Assembly (NCBI GenBank): GCA_903837285.1
Contig: CAILUD010000203.1
Location: 33,079 to 97,078 of the forward strand
Reading direction: 5' to 3'
Source of the DNA: an uncultured Bacteroidota bacterium
Lineage (GTDB): Bacteria; Bacteroidota; Bacteroidia; Bacteroidales; GWA2-32-17
Length of the DNA: 64,000 nt
The position numbers and the translations under genes are program-made. Numbering within the stretch: position 1 is the first letter of the stretch; each line of letters begins with the position of its first letter. The notes under the pieces are model-generated. The model worked only from the letters and a program-made list of their open reading frames with translations, made no database searches and had not been told where the DNA came from. Shown here in pieces: positions 38,885-48,667 of the stretch.

Positions 38885-40672
38885 ATGATTAACATCTCCA
38901 CTAATATTCAAAATTTTATTAACCAATTATTAATTTGGCGACTAAAACACATTAGCGATAAATATTTTATAATTTTTCTTTCTGTAATTGTTGGTGCTTT
39001 AGCAGGACTTGCAGCTGTACTTATCAAAAACACAGTTCATTTTATCAGCTTTTTACTAACCTTTAATTTTTCAGAAAAATACCAGAATTTCTTTTACCTG
39101 GCATATCCTGCAATTGGTATTCTGATAGTAATTGTTCTTTTAAAATTCATATTAAAGAAAAAACCAAAACCCGAAATTCCAAATGTTTTATATGCTATTT
39201 CCAGATTAGAAGGCAAGTTAAAAGCTTCCAATATTTATACTACTATTTTAGCAAGTACAATAACTGTTGGCTTTGGAGGATCGGTAGGATTGGAAGGTCC
39301 ATCAGTTACAACAGGTGCTTCGGTTGGTTCTTCTCTGGCACAATTACTTAGGTTAAGTTACAAACAAACTATTTTATTAATTGGTTGTGCTGGTGCAGCA
39401 GCTATAGCTTCACTTTTTAAGGCTCCTGTTACAGGAATTGTTTTTGCACTTGAAATATTTATGCTCGACTTAACAATGGCATCAATTTTACCATTGCTTA
39501 TTTCTTCAGTGGTAGGTGCATTAGCTTCATATCTTTTTTTCGGACAAGATGTAATTTACGATTTTCAATTAATTAGTAAATTTAGCATTAAAGAAATCCC
39601 ATATTATTTAATATTAGGACTTTTAACTGGCTTTTTTGCAGTATATTTTACCGCCATTCAGATTAGTATTAAAAAACTTTTTAAAAAAATATCTTCGTGG
39701 ATAGTAAGATTAATAATTGGAGGCACGATACTTGGCATTCTAATATTTTTTATGCCTTCATTGTTCGGAGAAGGGTATCAAACAGTAAATTCCAGCTTAC
39801 ATGGCGATTATTCTTATTTATTCGAACATAGCCAGTTTTACGCATATAAAGACAGCATTTACTCTGTAATTTTAATGTTTCTAGCCCTAGTTATTTTTAA
39901 ATCTATAGCAACAGCAGTAACTTTTGGAGCAGGTGGTGTTGGTGGAATATTTGCACCAATTCTATTTCTTGGTGCAAATCTAGGTTTTTTAATCGCAAAA
40001 CTTTTTGAGGTTATTGGCATTAAGGTTCAGGCAAGTAATTTTGCATTAGTTGGTATGGCTGGCCTACTTTCAGGTGTAATGTATGCACCTTTAACAGGAA
40101 TTTTTCTTATTGCAGAAATCACAAATGGATACGAACTTATTTTTCCATTAATGCTAGTTTCAACAATATCTTATGCCATTGCAAGAGGGTTTAATCCACA
40201 CTCTATTTACACAAGAAAGCTTGCTAAAGATGGCAACTTAATAACTCATAATAAAGATAAAGCTATTCTTTCAATGATGAAAGTTGAAAAACATATTGAA
40301 ACAAATTTCAGATCTGTTAAACCAAACGATTCATTAAGAAAACTTATTGAAATAATTTCTAAGTCAAATAGAAACCTATATCCTATAATTGACGAAGAAA
40401 ATAATTTTCTTGGAATAGTATTTTTAGATCATATTAAACACATTATTTTTAAACCCGAATTTTACGATACAATAATTGTAAAAGATTTAGGGTTTATTCC
40501 GCAAGCACTAGTTTCACCTGATGATACAATGGAAGAAGTTGTAAAGAAATTTCAGGAGACCGGAAACTTTAATATGCCTGTGGTTAAAGACGGAAAATAT
40601 TTAGGGTTTGTTTCCAGAGCAAACATTTTTTCAGCATATAGAAAGAAACTAAACTACTTTTCTGAGGAATAA
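38885..40672 (+). CDS. ClC-type chloride channel/transporter with CBS pair
   Basis: The 595-residue integral membrane protein has the ClC fold. The gating-glutamate motif GLEGPSV is present (near residue 138), as is the second conserved loop GAGGVGGIFAPILF (near 355). A pair of CBS domains fills the C-terminal 130 residues (KVEKHIETNFRSVKPNDSL... ALVSPDDTMEEVVKKF), possibly nucleotide-binding. The position that aligns with the proton glutamate Glu203 of E. coli ClC-ec1 is Ile here (FALEIFML versus FIIEEM). The first selectivity motif GSGIP is replaced by PEIPN. Whether it is a channel or an exchanger cannot be settled from sequence. Confidence 0.88.
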   Translation: MINISTNIQNFINQLLIWRLKHISDKYFIIFLSVIVGALAGLAAVLIKNTVHFISFLLTFNFSEKYQNFFYLAYPAIGILIVIVLLKFILKKKPKPEIPNVLYAISRLEGKLKASNIYTTILASTITVGFGGSVGLEGPSVTTGASVGSSLAQLLRLSYKQTILLIGCAGAAAIASLFKAPVTGIVFALEIFMLDLTMASILPLLISSVVGALASYLFFGQDVIYDFQLISKFSIKEIPYYLILGLLTGFFAVYFTAIQISIKKLFKKISSWIVRLIIGGTILGILIFFMPSLFGEGYQTVNSSLHGDYSYLFEHSQFYAYKDSIYSVILMFLALVIFKSIATAVTFGAGGVGGIFAPILFLGANLGFLIAKLFEVIGIKVQASNFALVGMAGLLSGVMYAPLTGIFLIAEITNGYELIFPLMLVSTISYAIARGFNPHSIYTRKLAKDGNLITHNKDKAILSMMKVEKHIETNFRSVKPNDSLRKLIEIISKSNRNLYPIIDEENNFLGIVFLDHIKHIIFKPEFYDTIIVKDLGFIPQALVSPDDTMEEVVKKFQETGNFNMPVVKDGKYLGFVSRANIFSAYRKKLNYFSEE

Positions 40673-40685
40673 AAACTACTTAATT

Positions 40686-40709
40686 CTTTCAGGCGAGGAC
40701 GCCTGAAAG
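40686..40709. repeat. Palindrome CTTTCAGGCG-AGGA-CGCCTGAAAG
   Basis: Perfect 10-bp arms around a four-base loop just after the ClC gene. A third partial copy of the arm (CTTCGCCTGG) follows at 40731. It looks like a mobile-type palindromic repeat rather than a terminator, as there is no T-run. Confidence 0.6.
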
Positions 40710-40766
40710 ATATTCTTATTTGCCCTACGTCTTCGCCTGGCATATATACTTGTAAAAAACACAATA

Positions 40767-40800
40767 AAAAAAAGCTGCCAAAAAATTGACAGCTTTTTTT
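40767..40800. terminator. Bidirectional terminator between ClC gene and small membrane protein gene
   Basis: AAAAAAAGCTG and CAGCTTTTTTT arms, with CCAA/TTG extending the pairing, give a hairpin with A-run and T-run on either side. It serves the two convergent genes. Confidence 0.85.
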
Positions 40801-40815
40801 AAATAATTCTTAAGA

Positions 40816-41208
40816 TTATTGAATACTATCGTTTAATTGTTGCATAGCATCATTTAACTCACCACCAAAATCATTAAGAGTAGTTTCAAAAGATGGAACT
40901 TGGCTTACAGTGTACATAAAATAAGCTAAAAGTATAACAACAACAACGTTAATAATTAAGCCTGTCATTGCTAAACCTTTTCCACCACCTGTTGCACCTA
41001 ATTTCTTCATTCCCATGAAGCTTAATAGTAAACCAACAATAGCTATTACAAAACATACAATAAGAGAAATGTAACCATTTCCACCAGCAGCTTGAACTAT
41101 TGCAGCAGCTCCCCAAACGAACCAAATACTAATAATCATCAATAACGAGATAATAAATCCAACGATTGCTAATCCCTTACCCTGAGGTTTTTGTGTAGTT
41201 TCTTCCAT
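40816..41208 (-). CDS. Small three-helix membrane protein (DUF4190-like)
   Basis: The 130-residue protein starts MEETTQKPQGKGLAIVGFII. Three membrane helices follow (about 13-38, 45-65, 76-100), with a Gly-rich cytoplasmic turn (GATGGGKGLAMTGLI) and an acidic, Gln-rich C-terminal tail. The repeated GKGLAxxGxII motif before helices one and three is typical of DUF4190-like proteins. Function unknown. Confidence 0.7.
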   Translation of the reverse strand: MEETTQKPQGKGLAIVGFIISLLMIISIWFVWGAAAIVQAAGGNGYISLIVCFVIAIVGLLLSFMGMKKLGATGGGKGLAMTGLIINVVVVILLAYFMYTVSQVPSFETTLNDFGGELNDAMQQLNDSIQ

Positions 41209-41331
41209 AATTTAAAAGTTTTAGATTAATAAATAAGTTTTCGGAAGCTAAAGTATAACATCTTTTTTTTACAGCCAAACTAATATTATATTTTTTATTC
41301 ACACCCTAATTTTAAATATTTTTAACTTGAT

Positions 41332-41364
41332 TTGTTTTGTGTGTATAGTAAAATCTTAACTTTG
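41332..41364 (+). promoter_or_regulatory. glyA promoter
   Basis: TAACTTTG (41357-41364) exactly fits TAnnTTTG. TTTG is found at 41331-41334 and again at 41336-41339, 22 or 17 bases upstream. The box ends 37 bases before the glyA ATG. Confidence 0.6.
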
Positions 41365-41401
41365 GCCGTGTTTCATTTTTTTACATAAATATTTATTCAC
41401 A

Positions 41402-42682
41402 ATGGAAAAAGATATTAAAATATTTGACCTTATCGAAGAAGAGCACAACAGACAGCTCCATGGTATAGAACTTATCGCTTCTGAGAATTTTGTTAGTCAA
41501 CAAGTACTTGAGGCTATGGGTTCCGTTTTAACTAATAAATATGCTGAAGGCTATCCAGGTAAACGATATTATGGCGGTTGCGAAATTGTTGACAAAACAG
41601 AACAACTAGCAATTGACAGAATTAAAGAACTATTTGGTGCCGAATATGCAAATGTTCAACCCCATTCTGGAGCTCAGGCAAATGCAGCTGTGATGCTTGC
41701 AGTTTTAAAACCCGGTGATAAATTTATGGGATTGGATCTTTCTCATGGAGGTCATTTAACTCATGGCTCATTAGTCAATTATTCTGGTATTCTATATCAG
41801 CCTTTTGCATATAGAGTTAAGGAAGATACAGGATTAGTAGATTACGACGAGATGGAAAAACTCGCTTTGGAACACAAACCCAAAATGCTTATTGCCGGAG
41901 CATCAGCATATAGCCGCGATTGGGATTATGCACGTATGCGTTATATTGCAGATAAAATTGGTGCATTATTAATGGCCGATATTTCACATCCTGCTGGATT
42001 AATTGCTGCAAAAGAATTAAACAACCCTTTTCCTCACTGTCATATTGTTACATCAACTACACACAAAACTTTAAGAGGTCCACGAGGTGGCATTATATTA
42101 ATAGGTATCGATTTTCCAAATCCATGGGGATTAACAACACCAAAAGGTGAAACAAAAATGATGTCGACTTTAATTGACTCTGCTGTTTTTCCTGGAATTC
42201 AAGGCGGACCATTAGAACATGTTATTGCATCTAAGGCAGTTGCATTTAACGAAGCATTAAGTCCATCTTATAAAGAATACATCAAACAAGTCCGCAAAAA
42301 TGCTGTTAAAATGGCCGAAGAATTTGTAAATAAAGGTTACAAAGTAATTTCTGGCGGAACCGATAACCACCTAATGTTAATTGATCTTCGTACAAAATTT
42401 CCAGATATAACAGGAAAACAAGTTGAAAACACTCTAGTAAAAGCTCATATTACTATAAATAAAAACATGGTTCCATTTGATACCCGTTCTCCATTTCAGG
42501 CATCTGGTATTCGTGTTGGAACTCCTGCAATAACAACTCGCGGTATGAAAGAAGAACACATGCCAATTATTGTAGATTTAGTGGACAGAGTAATTTCAAA
42601 CATCACAAACGAAGATATTATTAATAAAACCGGTAGTGAAGTAAATGAAATGATGAAACAATTTAAATTGTTTGCTTACTAA
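41402..42682 (+). CDS. glyA: Serine hydroxymethyltransferase
   Basis: PLP enzyme that converts serine and tetrahydrofolate to glycine and 5,10-methylene-tetrahydrofolate; it is the main source of one-carbon units. The 426 residues have the family length. The PLP lysine is Lys222 in [28 protein letters not shown] (near 45), [10 protein letters not shown] (near 85) and [12 protein letters not shown] (near 191) are all intact. Single gene with its own promoter. Confidence 0.98.
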   Translation: MEKDIKIFDLIEEEHNRQLHGIELIASENFVSQQVLEAMGSVLTNKYAEGYPGKRYYGGCEIVDKTEQLAIDRIKELFGAEYANVQPHSGAQANAAVMLAVLKPGDKFMGLDLSHGGHLTHGSLVNYSGILYQPFAYRVKEDTGLVDYDEMEKLALEHKPKMLIAGASAYSRDWDYARMRYIADKIGALLMADISHPAGLIAAKELNNPFPHCHIVTSTTHKTLRGPRGGIILIGIDFPNPWGLTTPKGETKMMSTLIDSAVFPGIQGGPLEHVIASKAVAFNEALSPSYKEYIKQVRKNAVKMAEEFVNKGYKVISGGTDNHLMLIDLRTKFPDITGKQVENTLVKAHITINKNMVPFDTRSPFQASGIRVGTPAITTRGMKEEHMPIIVDLVDRVISNITNEDIINKTGSEVNEMMKQFKLFAY

Positions 42683-42784
42683 TTATTAAATCTCATATAA
42701 CAACTTGCAAATAACAATAATAATTATCAATTGTGATTTAGCATTTATTTGAAATTTGTTTTTTGAGGTTTGGCTCTTCAACTT

Positions 42785-43546
42785 ATGGAATGGTACTTAT
42801 ACGTTTTAGTCGTCTCCGCTGGACTTTTAGTAGGTTTTATTAACACTCTTGCTGGAAGCGGTTCGCTTATTTCATTGCCATTGCTAATGTTTTTAGGTTT
42901 ACCTGCAAACGTAGCAAATGGAACAAATAGAATAGGCATATTTTTGCAATCTGTTGTAGCTGCATTAAGTTTCAGAAAACAAAAAATTTTCAAATGGAAC
43001 GAAGCATTCTACATTACAATTCCTGCAGTTATAGGTGCATTCCCAGGAGCAGTAATTGCTGCCAACATTCCTAAAGAATTTCTTAACTATGCAATTGGCA
43101 TTCTTCTAATATTTATGTTTTTTATAGTATTGTTAAAACCAGAACAATGGGTAAAAGGTAAAGCAGGAACAATAAAAGCACGACCTGGAATTCTGCAAAT
43201 TATTATTTACTTTCTTATTGGAGTTTATGGTGGATTTATTCAGGCTGGGATTGGGTTTTTCTTACTTTCAGCACTTGTACTTAGTTCTGGTTACGACCTT
43301 GTAAAAGCAAATGCTTTAAAAGTTTTTATAACAGGTGCATTTACACTAATTGTATTACCGGTATTTATTTATTACGATCAGATAAATTATTTACTTGGAG
43401 GTTTGCTTGCAGCGGGAAGCATGGTTGGTGCGTGGATAGCAACAAAAATTGCTGTAAAAAAAGGTCCTGTTTTTATAAGATATTTTCTTCTTATAATAAT
43501 ATTAGTGTCATCAATTAAGTTATTAATAATTGATGTCTTTTTTTAA
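42785..43546 (+). CDS. TauE/SafE family sulfite exporter-like membrane protein
   Basis: Eight-helix anion transporter family. I start it at the ATG giving MEWYLYVLVVSAGLL; the earlier TTG would add only five residues. The 253 residues contain the family repeats GFINTLAGSGSLISLPLL (near 17) and GVYGGFIQAGIGFFLL (near 142), two copies of the same inverted fold. The substrate could be sulfite, sulfonates or other organic anions. The next gene lies 11 bases downstream. Confidence 0.88.
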   Translation: MEWYLYVLVVSAGLLVGFINTLAGSGSLISLPLLMFLGLPANVANGTNRIGIFLQSVVAALSFRKQKIFKWNEAFYITIPAVIGAFPGAVIAANIPKEFLNYAIGILLIFMFFIVLLKPEQWVKGKAGTIKARPGILQIIIYFLIGVYGGFIQAGIGFFLLSALVLSSGYDLVKANALKVFITGAFTLIVLPVFIYYDQINYLLGGLLAAGSMVGAWIATKIAVKKGPVFIRYFLLIIILVSSIKLLIIDVFF

Positions 43547-43557
43547 ATCTCAAGAAT

Positions 43558-44442
43558 ATGAAAACAATACTTTTTCCTTTTTTATTGCTTTTAGCGATAA
43601 TCGTGTTTTCAAGTCTTTCTTCGGACAAGAAAGTTGAAATAAAAAAGCTTGGAATTGAAGATGCAGTAAACAAAGGCATGATTAGAGCTACTGTTAAGGG
43701 AAATGGCGGACATGGCGGTGAATGCATAAATCTTAACATTATAAGTACTGCTTCTGTTGATACAACTATTTATGTTGAAGCTGGCAGAAGATTGAATTCT
43801 GAAGATTCTACTGTTCAGGATATTTTAGTTGTAAAAGAAATTCAAATTTTAGTAAAAGCCGGAGAAGAAAAAAATGTTAACCTTTATGGATTTTGTTGTC
43901 AGGCGACCAATCATTCTCCCTCAAAAGATGAAAAATTCGATATCGGACATATGGCTGATAGTGGTCTGGTTAAGCTTTCACAATTTTTAAATAAAAATAC
44001 ATTTGATGATAATATTATTCAAAATGCAGTATGGGTTATTTCAAACGATCATCCGTTATCTTCGGTAGGTTCATCTAATATTAACAAAAGAAAAGAATTA
44101 AAAAAATTGCATAATCTTTTAGCTACAATAAAACATTTACCAGTAGATTTTTCATGGTATTCACTTACTTTTAAAACTGATACTGCCAGATTATTTTCTG
44201 GCGTTCCCGATTCATTATATGGCGACATTGAATATAGTGTATGGAAAAACAGTAGTGTTTCTCTAACTTTAAGTGACTCTATCGGACACGTTGTTAAAAG
44301 ATTTTTTACAAATAAACCACAAAATCCAGAAAAATATACTTATGAAATAAAAACATCAGTTTTTGGATATCCAAAAGGGAAATATTTTGTCAGGTTGTTT
44401 GCAAACGATCAAATGAAATTAGAGAAAACAATAGAATTATAG
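43558..44442 (+). CDS. Secreted protein of unknown function
   Basis: The 294 residues begin with a short signal or anchor (MKTILFPFLLLLAIIVFSSLSSD). The middle region has two adjacent Cys in GFCCQATNHSPSKDEKF and a helical VKLSQFLNK... QNAVWVISNDHPLSSV part. A beta-rich C-terminal third follows (about 195-294). GGHGGEC near residue 50 adds another Cys. I do not recognise the family. The close spacing to the TauE gene suggests one transcript. Confidence 0.6.
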   Translation: MKTILFPFLLLLAIIVFSSLSSDKKVEIKKLGIEDAVNKGMIRATVKGNGGHGGECINLNIISTASVDTTIYVEAGRRLNSEDSTVQDILVVKEIQILVKAGEEKNVNLYGFCCQATNHSPSKDEKFDIGHMADSGLVKLSQFLNKNTFDDNIIQNAVWVISNDHPLSSVGSSNINKRKELKKLHNLLATIKHLPVDFSWYSLTFKTDTARLFSGVPDSLYGDIEYSVWKNSSVSLTLSDSIGHVVKRFFTNKPQNPEKYTYEIKTSVFGYPKGKYFVRLFANDQMKLEKTIEL

Positions 44443-44449
44443 ACTTTCG

Positions 44450-46057
44450 TTAAAACCTTTTTCTAAGCTGTAAAAATACTCTTAAGAACTTATTTGCTCT
44501 TTCAAAATCAGTTTCAAGGTTAGTGGATAAAGATATTTTTTTACCTAACTCCATTGAAAAACTCATATCAATTACATTCTGCCTTAAAGGTAATTCTGCA
44601 TTTATTATCTTATAATTTACAAAACTGTATCCAAAACTATAATTAACCTTTCCGGTTTTATTACTTTTATTTATTCTGAAATTAAGAATTGTACCATTTA
44701 AATAAAAAGTTTCAAGGAGAGTTGCAGATAAAGTCGTAGAGATGCTTTGATTTAACAAATTGCTTAAAGTCACAAATGAATATAAATTTTTTGTTGGTCG
44801 TGTATCACTTTTTTGTAATCGGTAACCTGCTTTCACGCCAGTAAATAAATATCGTGAAATATTGTAATTTAACTGCAAACTATATCCTTGACGAATCTCT
44901 GAAGCTAAATAAGCACTTATATAATCCTTATAAGTTTCATAATAAATTACATTTTTTCTGGAGTCATAAGTTGCCGATAAGGTAATTTTTTTAAACATTC
45001 TATACCGTAACGATAAATAATTATTTGTTAAACTAAAAGTATTTTGTGCAATACCATTTAGTCTTTTATATAAATCTAATTCTAAAGTATAAAAAAGACT
45101 TATGTTTTTAATTAAGGAATTAGTATGTTGGAAATAGAAAAATCTTCGATCAGTAATCAAATTATTTGTTTGTTCAACAATTGCCATTGAATTCAGCATA
45201 CTTTTTCCTCTTGCCTGAAATCTATGTCCCAAATAAGCCCCAAATTGGAATAGACGCATATCCAAACCATAATCATAATAGCTTGGACGAGACCCTAAAA
45301 AACCACCAATAAAAATATTCTTGAATGCTTTTTCTCCTTGTAAACCATCAATAGCACCGATATTCGAGATATTTTGATTTATCTTACGTCCAATACTTAT
45401 AAAAGATTTTTTATCAAATTCATATTTAAAAGAAAAATTATAAATTTTTAGCGCATTAAAAACATTTTTTCTTACCCTACTCCACTCTCCATTCTCCTGC
45501 CTGTATAACAAATTACTTTCAAACGATAATTTTGAATTTCTAATATTTTTAACATTAAACAGAAGTGAATAATTAGTCACGAATGATTCGTTAGCTGGAG
45601 TATTTGAGAAATTAGAGAAATTAGAAACAGCAATTCTTCCACTAACACTTTGCTTTTGTATATTGTCAGATTTCATTTCTGTTCTTATTATACTTGCTGT
45701 ATCTTTTATAAAATTACTACTATCAGTTTTTAATACAATTAGCTTATCAGGTTTTTTAGATTCAATTCTTCTTTTCCCAATAATTTTTTCATTTACAACT
45801 GGCTTTCTACTCGAAATATTAACACAAACTACCGATGTTGATGAAATATTTTTCACAACCAAATATGGACTCAAAATACCAGATGCATTTGAATATAAAG
45901 TATCGCCAATAATAATTCCTTCAGTTGTTTTAAATTTTACATAAGTATTTTGGGAGCTTAAAAAAGTAACCAATCCTTCAACGTTTTCCAAAGAGGATTG
46001 TGCTTTAGAAGTTAAACAGGTAATTATAACTAAAAATATAACAAATTGCAATCTCAT
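44450..46057 (-). CDS. Outer-membrane beta-barrel protein of the multihaem operon
   Basis: The 535-residue protein has a signal peptide (to KAQ), then a small SH3-like beta domain (about 25-95: TYVKFKTTEGIIIGDTLY). From about residue 140 to the end, amphipathic strands of the barrel type run through, e.g. YSLQLNYNISRYLFTGVKAGY and KISLSTNLETDF. The last residue is Phe, as in many barrel proteins. It is the last gene of the cytochrome operon, 14 bases after the 13-haem cytochrome. By position it could be the channel that lets a cytochrome reach the outside, like MtrB or Pcc porins, but I see no direct similarity to those families. Confidence 0.65.
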   Translation of the reverse strand: MRLQFVIFLVIITCLTSKAQSSLENVEGLVTFLSSQNTYVKFKTTEGIIIGDTLYSNASGILSPYLVVKNISSTSVVCVNISSRKPVVNEKIIGKRRIESKKPDKLIVLKTDSSNFIKDTASIIRTEMKSDNIQKQSVSGRIAVSNFSNFSNTPANESFVTNYSLLFNVKNIRNSKLSFESNLLYRQENGEWSRVRKNVFNALKIYNFSFKYEFDKKSFISIGRKINQNISNIGAIDGLQGEKAFKNIFIGGFLGSRPSYYDYGLDMRLFQFGAYLGHRFQARGKSMLNSMAIVEQTNNLITDRRFFYFQHTNSLIKNISLFYTLELDLYKRLNGIAQNTFSLTNNYLSLRYRMFKKITLSATYDSRKNVIYYETYKDYISAYLASEIRQGYSLQLNYNISRYLFTGVKAGYRLQKSDTRPTKNLYSFVTLSNLLNQSISTTLSATLLETFYLNGTILNFRINKSNKTGKVNYSFGYSFVNYKIINAELPLRQNVIDMSFSMELGKKISLSTNLETDFERANKFLRVFLQLRKRF

Positions 46058-46071
46058 AATTTAATAATTTT

Positions 46072-47091
46072 TCAATCGCCAGTACCTCTAGGATGACATC
46101 TATAACATGCACTACTCGTATAAGAATACCCACTCTCACCATTATGTTCATTATTCATTTCCGATTGATTATGTTCATGACAATCTATGCAACTAAAAAC
46201 GCTACAATCTGCAGAATTTGTATGACATTGATTACATGAAATACCACTATGCTTTCCAGAGCTGATTGGAAAATATTGAGCATCATGTTGAAAACTAACA
46301 GGACTCCAGCCAGGATTTGTTGTATGACAAAGCTTACAATTTGTAGGATAACAAGACCCAACATGCACTGGATTTGTTGTTGAGTTATAATCGGCCTGAT
46401 GACAAGAATAACAATCTGGTGAGATATTGTAATTACCGTTAATATGACAACGTGCACAATCTATATTTGCATGACCTAAGGTTAATGGAAAGAAACTGTG
46501 ATTAAAACCTGCACCACCCCATTCATAAGCATAAAGATAATGGCATTGCGAACACTCAGTAGAAAAATTTGAGGCTACATGATTTGGTTTTGTTGCCGAC
46601 ATAAAATTATCTCTATGACAATCGATACACTCTACTCCCAAAACATCATATCTATGCAAAGATTCTGAAAGATGACATTTTTGGCATTCCGTCATAGTAT
46701 GAACTCCTAAAAGAGGAAATCTGTTCTGCTGATGAATTTGTGTAATATTATTAACAAGCCAGGAGTTATTATCATGACATTTGTTACAATCTTGACCTAC
46801 CGTTTGGCTATGAATATCTGTATGGCAGTTAACACATTCACTTTTTGATTTCGCATCTTCAAAAACTAATGTAGGATGACATAATTTACAATTTACTTCT
46901 TTATGTTGACCTAACAAAGGAAGTTTTGTACTCGAATGATCAAAAGCATAAATTTCCTTATCCAAAGTCCATCCCTTTGAACTATGACAAGTAGAACAAC
47001 TAATTTTAAAATCCTTGCCATGTGGAGAATCTGTAAACAGACTAATCACATATAGCATAAAAGGTAATATTAAGTATGACATGATTCGCAT
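46072..47091 (-). CDS. Multihaem c-type cytochrome, 13 CXXCH motifs
   Basis: The 339 residues start with a short hydrophobic export segment (MRIMSYLILPFMLYVISLF). Thirteen CXXCH haem-attachment sites follow, from CSTCH near residue 32 to CYRCH near 332, so about one haem per 26 residues. Spaced His residues in F.H...-L.G.H modules can supply the distal ligands. It overlaps the end of the 20-haem gene by 22 bases, which suggests coupled translation. The site is the periplasm or outer-membrane face. The electron partner is inferred from the operon. Confidence 0.9.
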   Translation of the reverse strand: MRIMSYLILPFMLYVISLFTDSPHGKDFKISCSTCHSSKGWTLDKEIYAFDHSSTKLPLLGQHKEVNCKLCHPTLVFEDAKSKSECVNCHTDIHSQTVGQDCNKCHDNNSWLVNNITQIHQQNRFPLLGVHTMTECQKCHLSESLHRYDVLGVECIDCHRDNFMSATKPNHVASNFSTECSQCHYLYAYEWGGAGFNHSFFPLTLGHANIDCARCHINGNYNISPDCYSCHQADYNSTTNPVHVGSCYPTNCKLCHTTNPGWSPVSFQHDAQYFPISSGKHSGISCNQCHTNSADCSVFSCIDCHEHNQSEMNNEHNGESGYSYTSSACYRCHPRGTGD

Positions 47092-48659
47092 TTTACAGAA
47101 ATTTTGTATTGAATATATTTCATTTGATTATCCTCTTTAATCTTATGACATTTTGCACATGTTACATTTTCATGTTTTCCGTTAAGCTTAAACTGTGTGT
47201 TGTTATGATTAAACTTAACTGGCTTCCAATTTTCAGTTTCGTGACATCTGTTACAATCATTAACCCCATTAATTTCAAATTGTTTATTATGTTTATCATT
47301 ATGGCACGAGCTACAATTGACAGACTTATTTGCAAATTGTTGAATAGTAACACCAGCTGAATTTTCATTAAAATGACATTTTCTGCAACTTTGCAATAAA
47401 TGCGCACCAGTTAATGTAAATTTGGTCTTTCCATGTTCAAATTTAACCTCATTCCATTTAACCACTACATGACAAACTTTACAATCATTATCAGGATAAT
47501 ATTTCTTATTAATTAATTCATTATGAACATCTTTATGGCAATCAATACAATTTTTGCCAATTTCTTTAAATATCCAATTATCCTCCTTTTTATGACAATT
47601 AAAACAAGGTGTTGCCATATGTGCTCCATCTAAAGCAAAAGTAGTTTGATTGTGTTGTTCAATTGTATATGAAAAATTGGCAAATCCACTTGTATTATGA
47701 CAAGTATTACAATCTGGATTAATTCCATTTTTTTCAAACTGTTTTTTATGATAATCAGAATGGCAATCATTGCATTTTTGATATTTTAAAGGTGTTGTAA
47801 TTTTTACTTTATGGCAAAGTTTACAGGCAACTGTTAAATGCTTTCCTTCCAATACATAACCGGTTTTAGAATGATCAAAATTTTTCATTCCTTTTATCTC
47901 ATGAAAAGACTCTCCTGAATGACATTGTGTACAATTTTGCCCAAATTGATTTTTATGAACATCAACATGACAATTAGTACAATTTTTATACTCGATTCCG
48001 GTAAACTCCTGAAATTTCAACCCATTTTTTGTATCTATTTTATGGCATTTAACACAATCAACTTCCTTATGTTTACCAGATAATTGATACTTAGCTTTAG
48101 AATGATTAAACTTTACAGCAGGTTTAAATGACTCTGCTCCGTGACAATTTGCACAATTGGAGGATAAAGTATTCTGATGATAGTCGGTATGACAATTAAT
48201 ACAGCTCGTATTTAATCCTAAATAAGTAAATTTTTTACTTTTAATTTTTTGATTCTTAATGTTTTTTTCTTTATGACAATCAGCACATTTCTTCTTTAAA
48301 TGCGCACCTGTTAATATAAAACCTGCTAAATTATGATTAAATTTTTCACTATCAAATTTAACTATCTGAAAATTTTTGCCATGATGATCGCTATGGCATG
48401 TTGCACATTGTTTGCCCTTAACATCCGAAGAACTGTGATAACCTTTACCAAGACCTATTCTTTCTTTTAATTCTGTATGACAATCCAAACATTTATCATT
48501 TGAAACTTTATCACCAAGTATATGGCATTTTGTACAGTTTGAAATACCGTCTAAATTAGAATGCGAACTATATAATTCTCCAGGAGAAATCTGAGCAGTG
48601 GTTTGTCCTGCAATAAAAAATAAAACTAAAGAAAATAATATTATTATTTTAAAATTCAT
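47070..48659 (-). CDS. Multihaem c-type cytochrome, 20 CXXCH motifs
   Basis: The 529 residues have a signal peptide ending near TTAQ. I count 20 CXXCH sites, from CTKCH near residue 42 to CESCH at the very C-terminus. At least six modules share the pattern F-x-H ... F-x-L-x-G-x-H ... CxxCH (e.g. FNHSKAKYQLSGKH, FEHGKTKFTLTGAH, FNHNNTQFKLNGKH), alternating with CxxCHxDxHxxQF units. This points to growth by internal duplication and to bis-His haems in a wire-like chain. It starts eight bases after the FAD/Fe-S oxidoreductase gene. Confidence 0.92.
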   Translation of the reverse strand: MNFKIIILFSLVLFFIAGQTTAQISPGELYSSHSNLDGISNCTKCHILGDKVSNDKCLDCHTELKERIGLGKGYHSSSDVKGKQCATCHSDHHGKNFQIVKFDSEKFNHNLAGFILTGAHLKKKCADCHKEKNIKNQKIKSKKFTYLGLNTSCINCHTDYHQNTLSSNCANCHGAESFKPAVKFNHSKAKYQLSGKHKEVDCVKCHKIDTKNGLKFQEFTGIEYKNCTNCHVDVHKNQFGQNCTQCHSGESFHEIKGMKNFDHSKTGYVLEGKHLTVACKLCHKVKITTPLKYQKCNDCHSDYHKKQFEKNGINPDCNTCHNTSGFANFSYTIEQHNQTTFALDGAHMATPCFNCHKKEDNWIFKEIGKNCIDCHKDVHNELINKKYYPDNDCKVCHVVVKWNEVKFEHGKTKFTLTGAHLLQSCRKCHFNENSAGVTIQQFANKSVNCSSCHNDKHNKQFEINGVNDCNRCHETENWKPVKFNHNNTQFKLNGKHENVTCAKCHKIKEDNQMKYIQYKISVKCESCHT

Positions 48660-48667
48660 AATTCATT

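Noticed and set aside
44450..46057. Call as MtrB/PioB-type decahaem-associated porin
   Set aside because: Barrel character and position fit, but no MtrB motif such as the N-terminal CXXC is seen, so only a neutral name is given.
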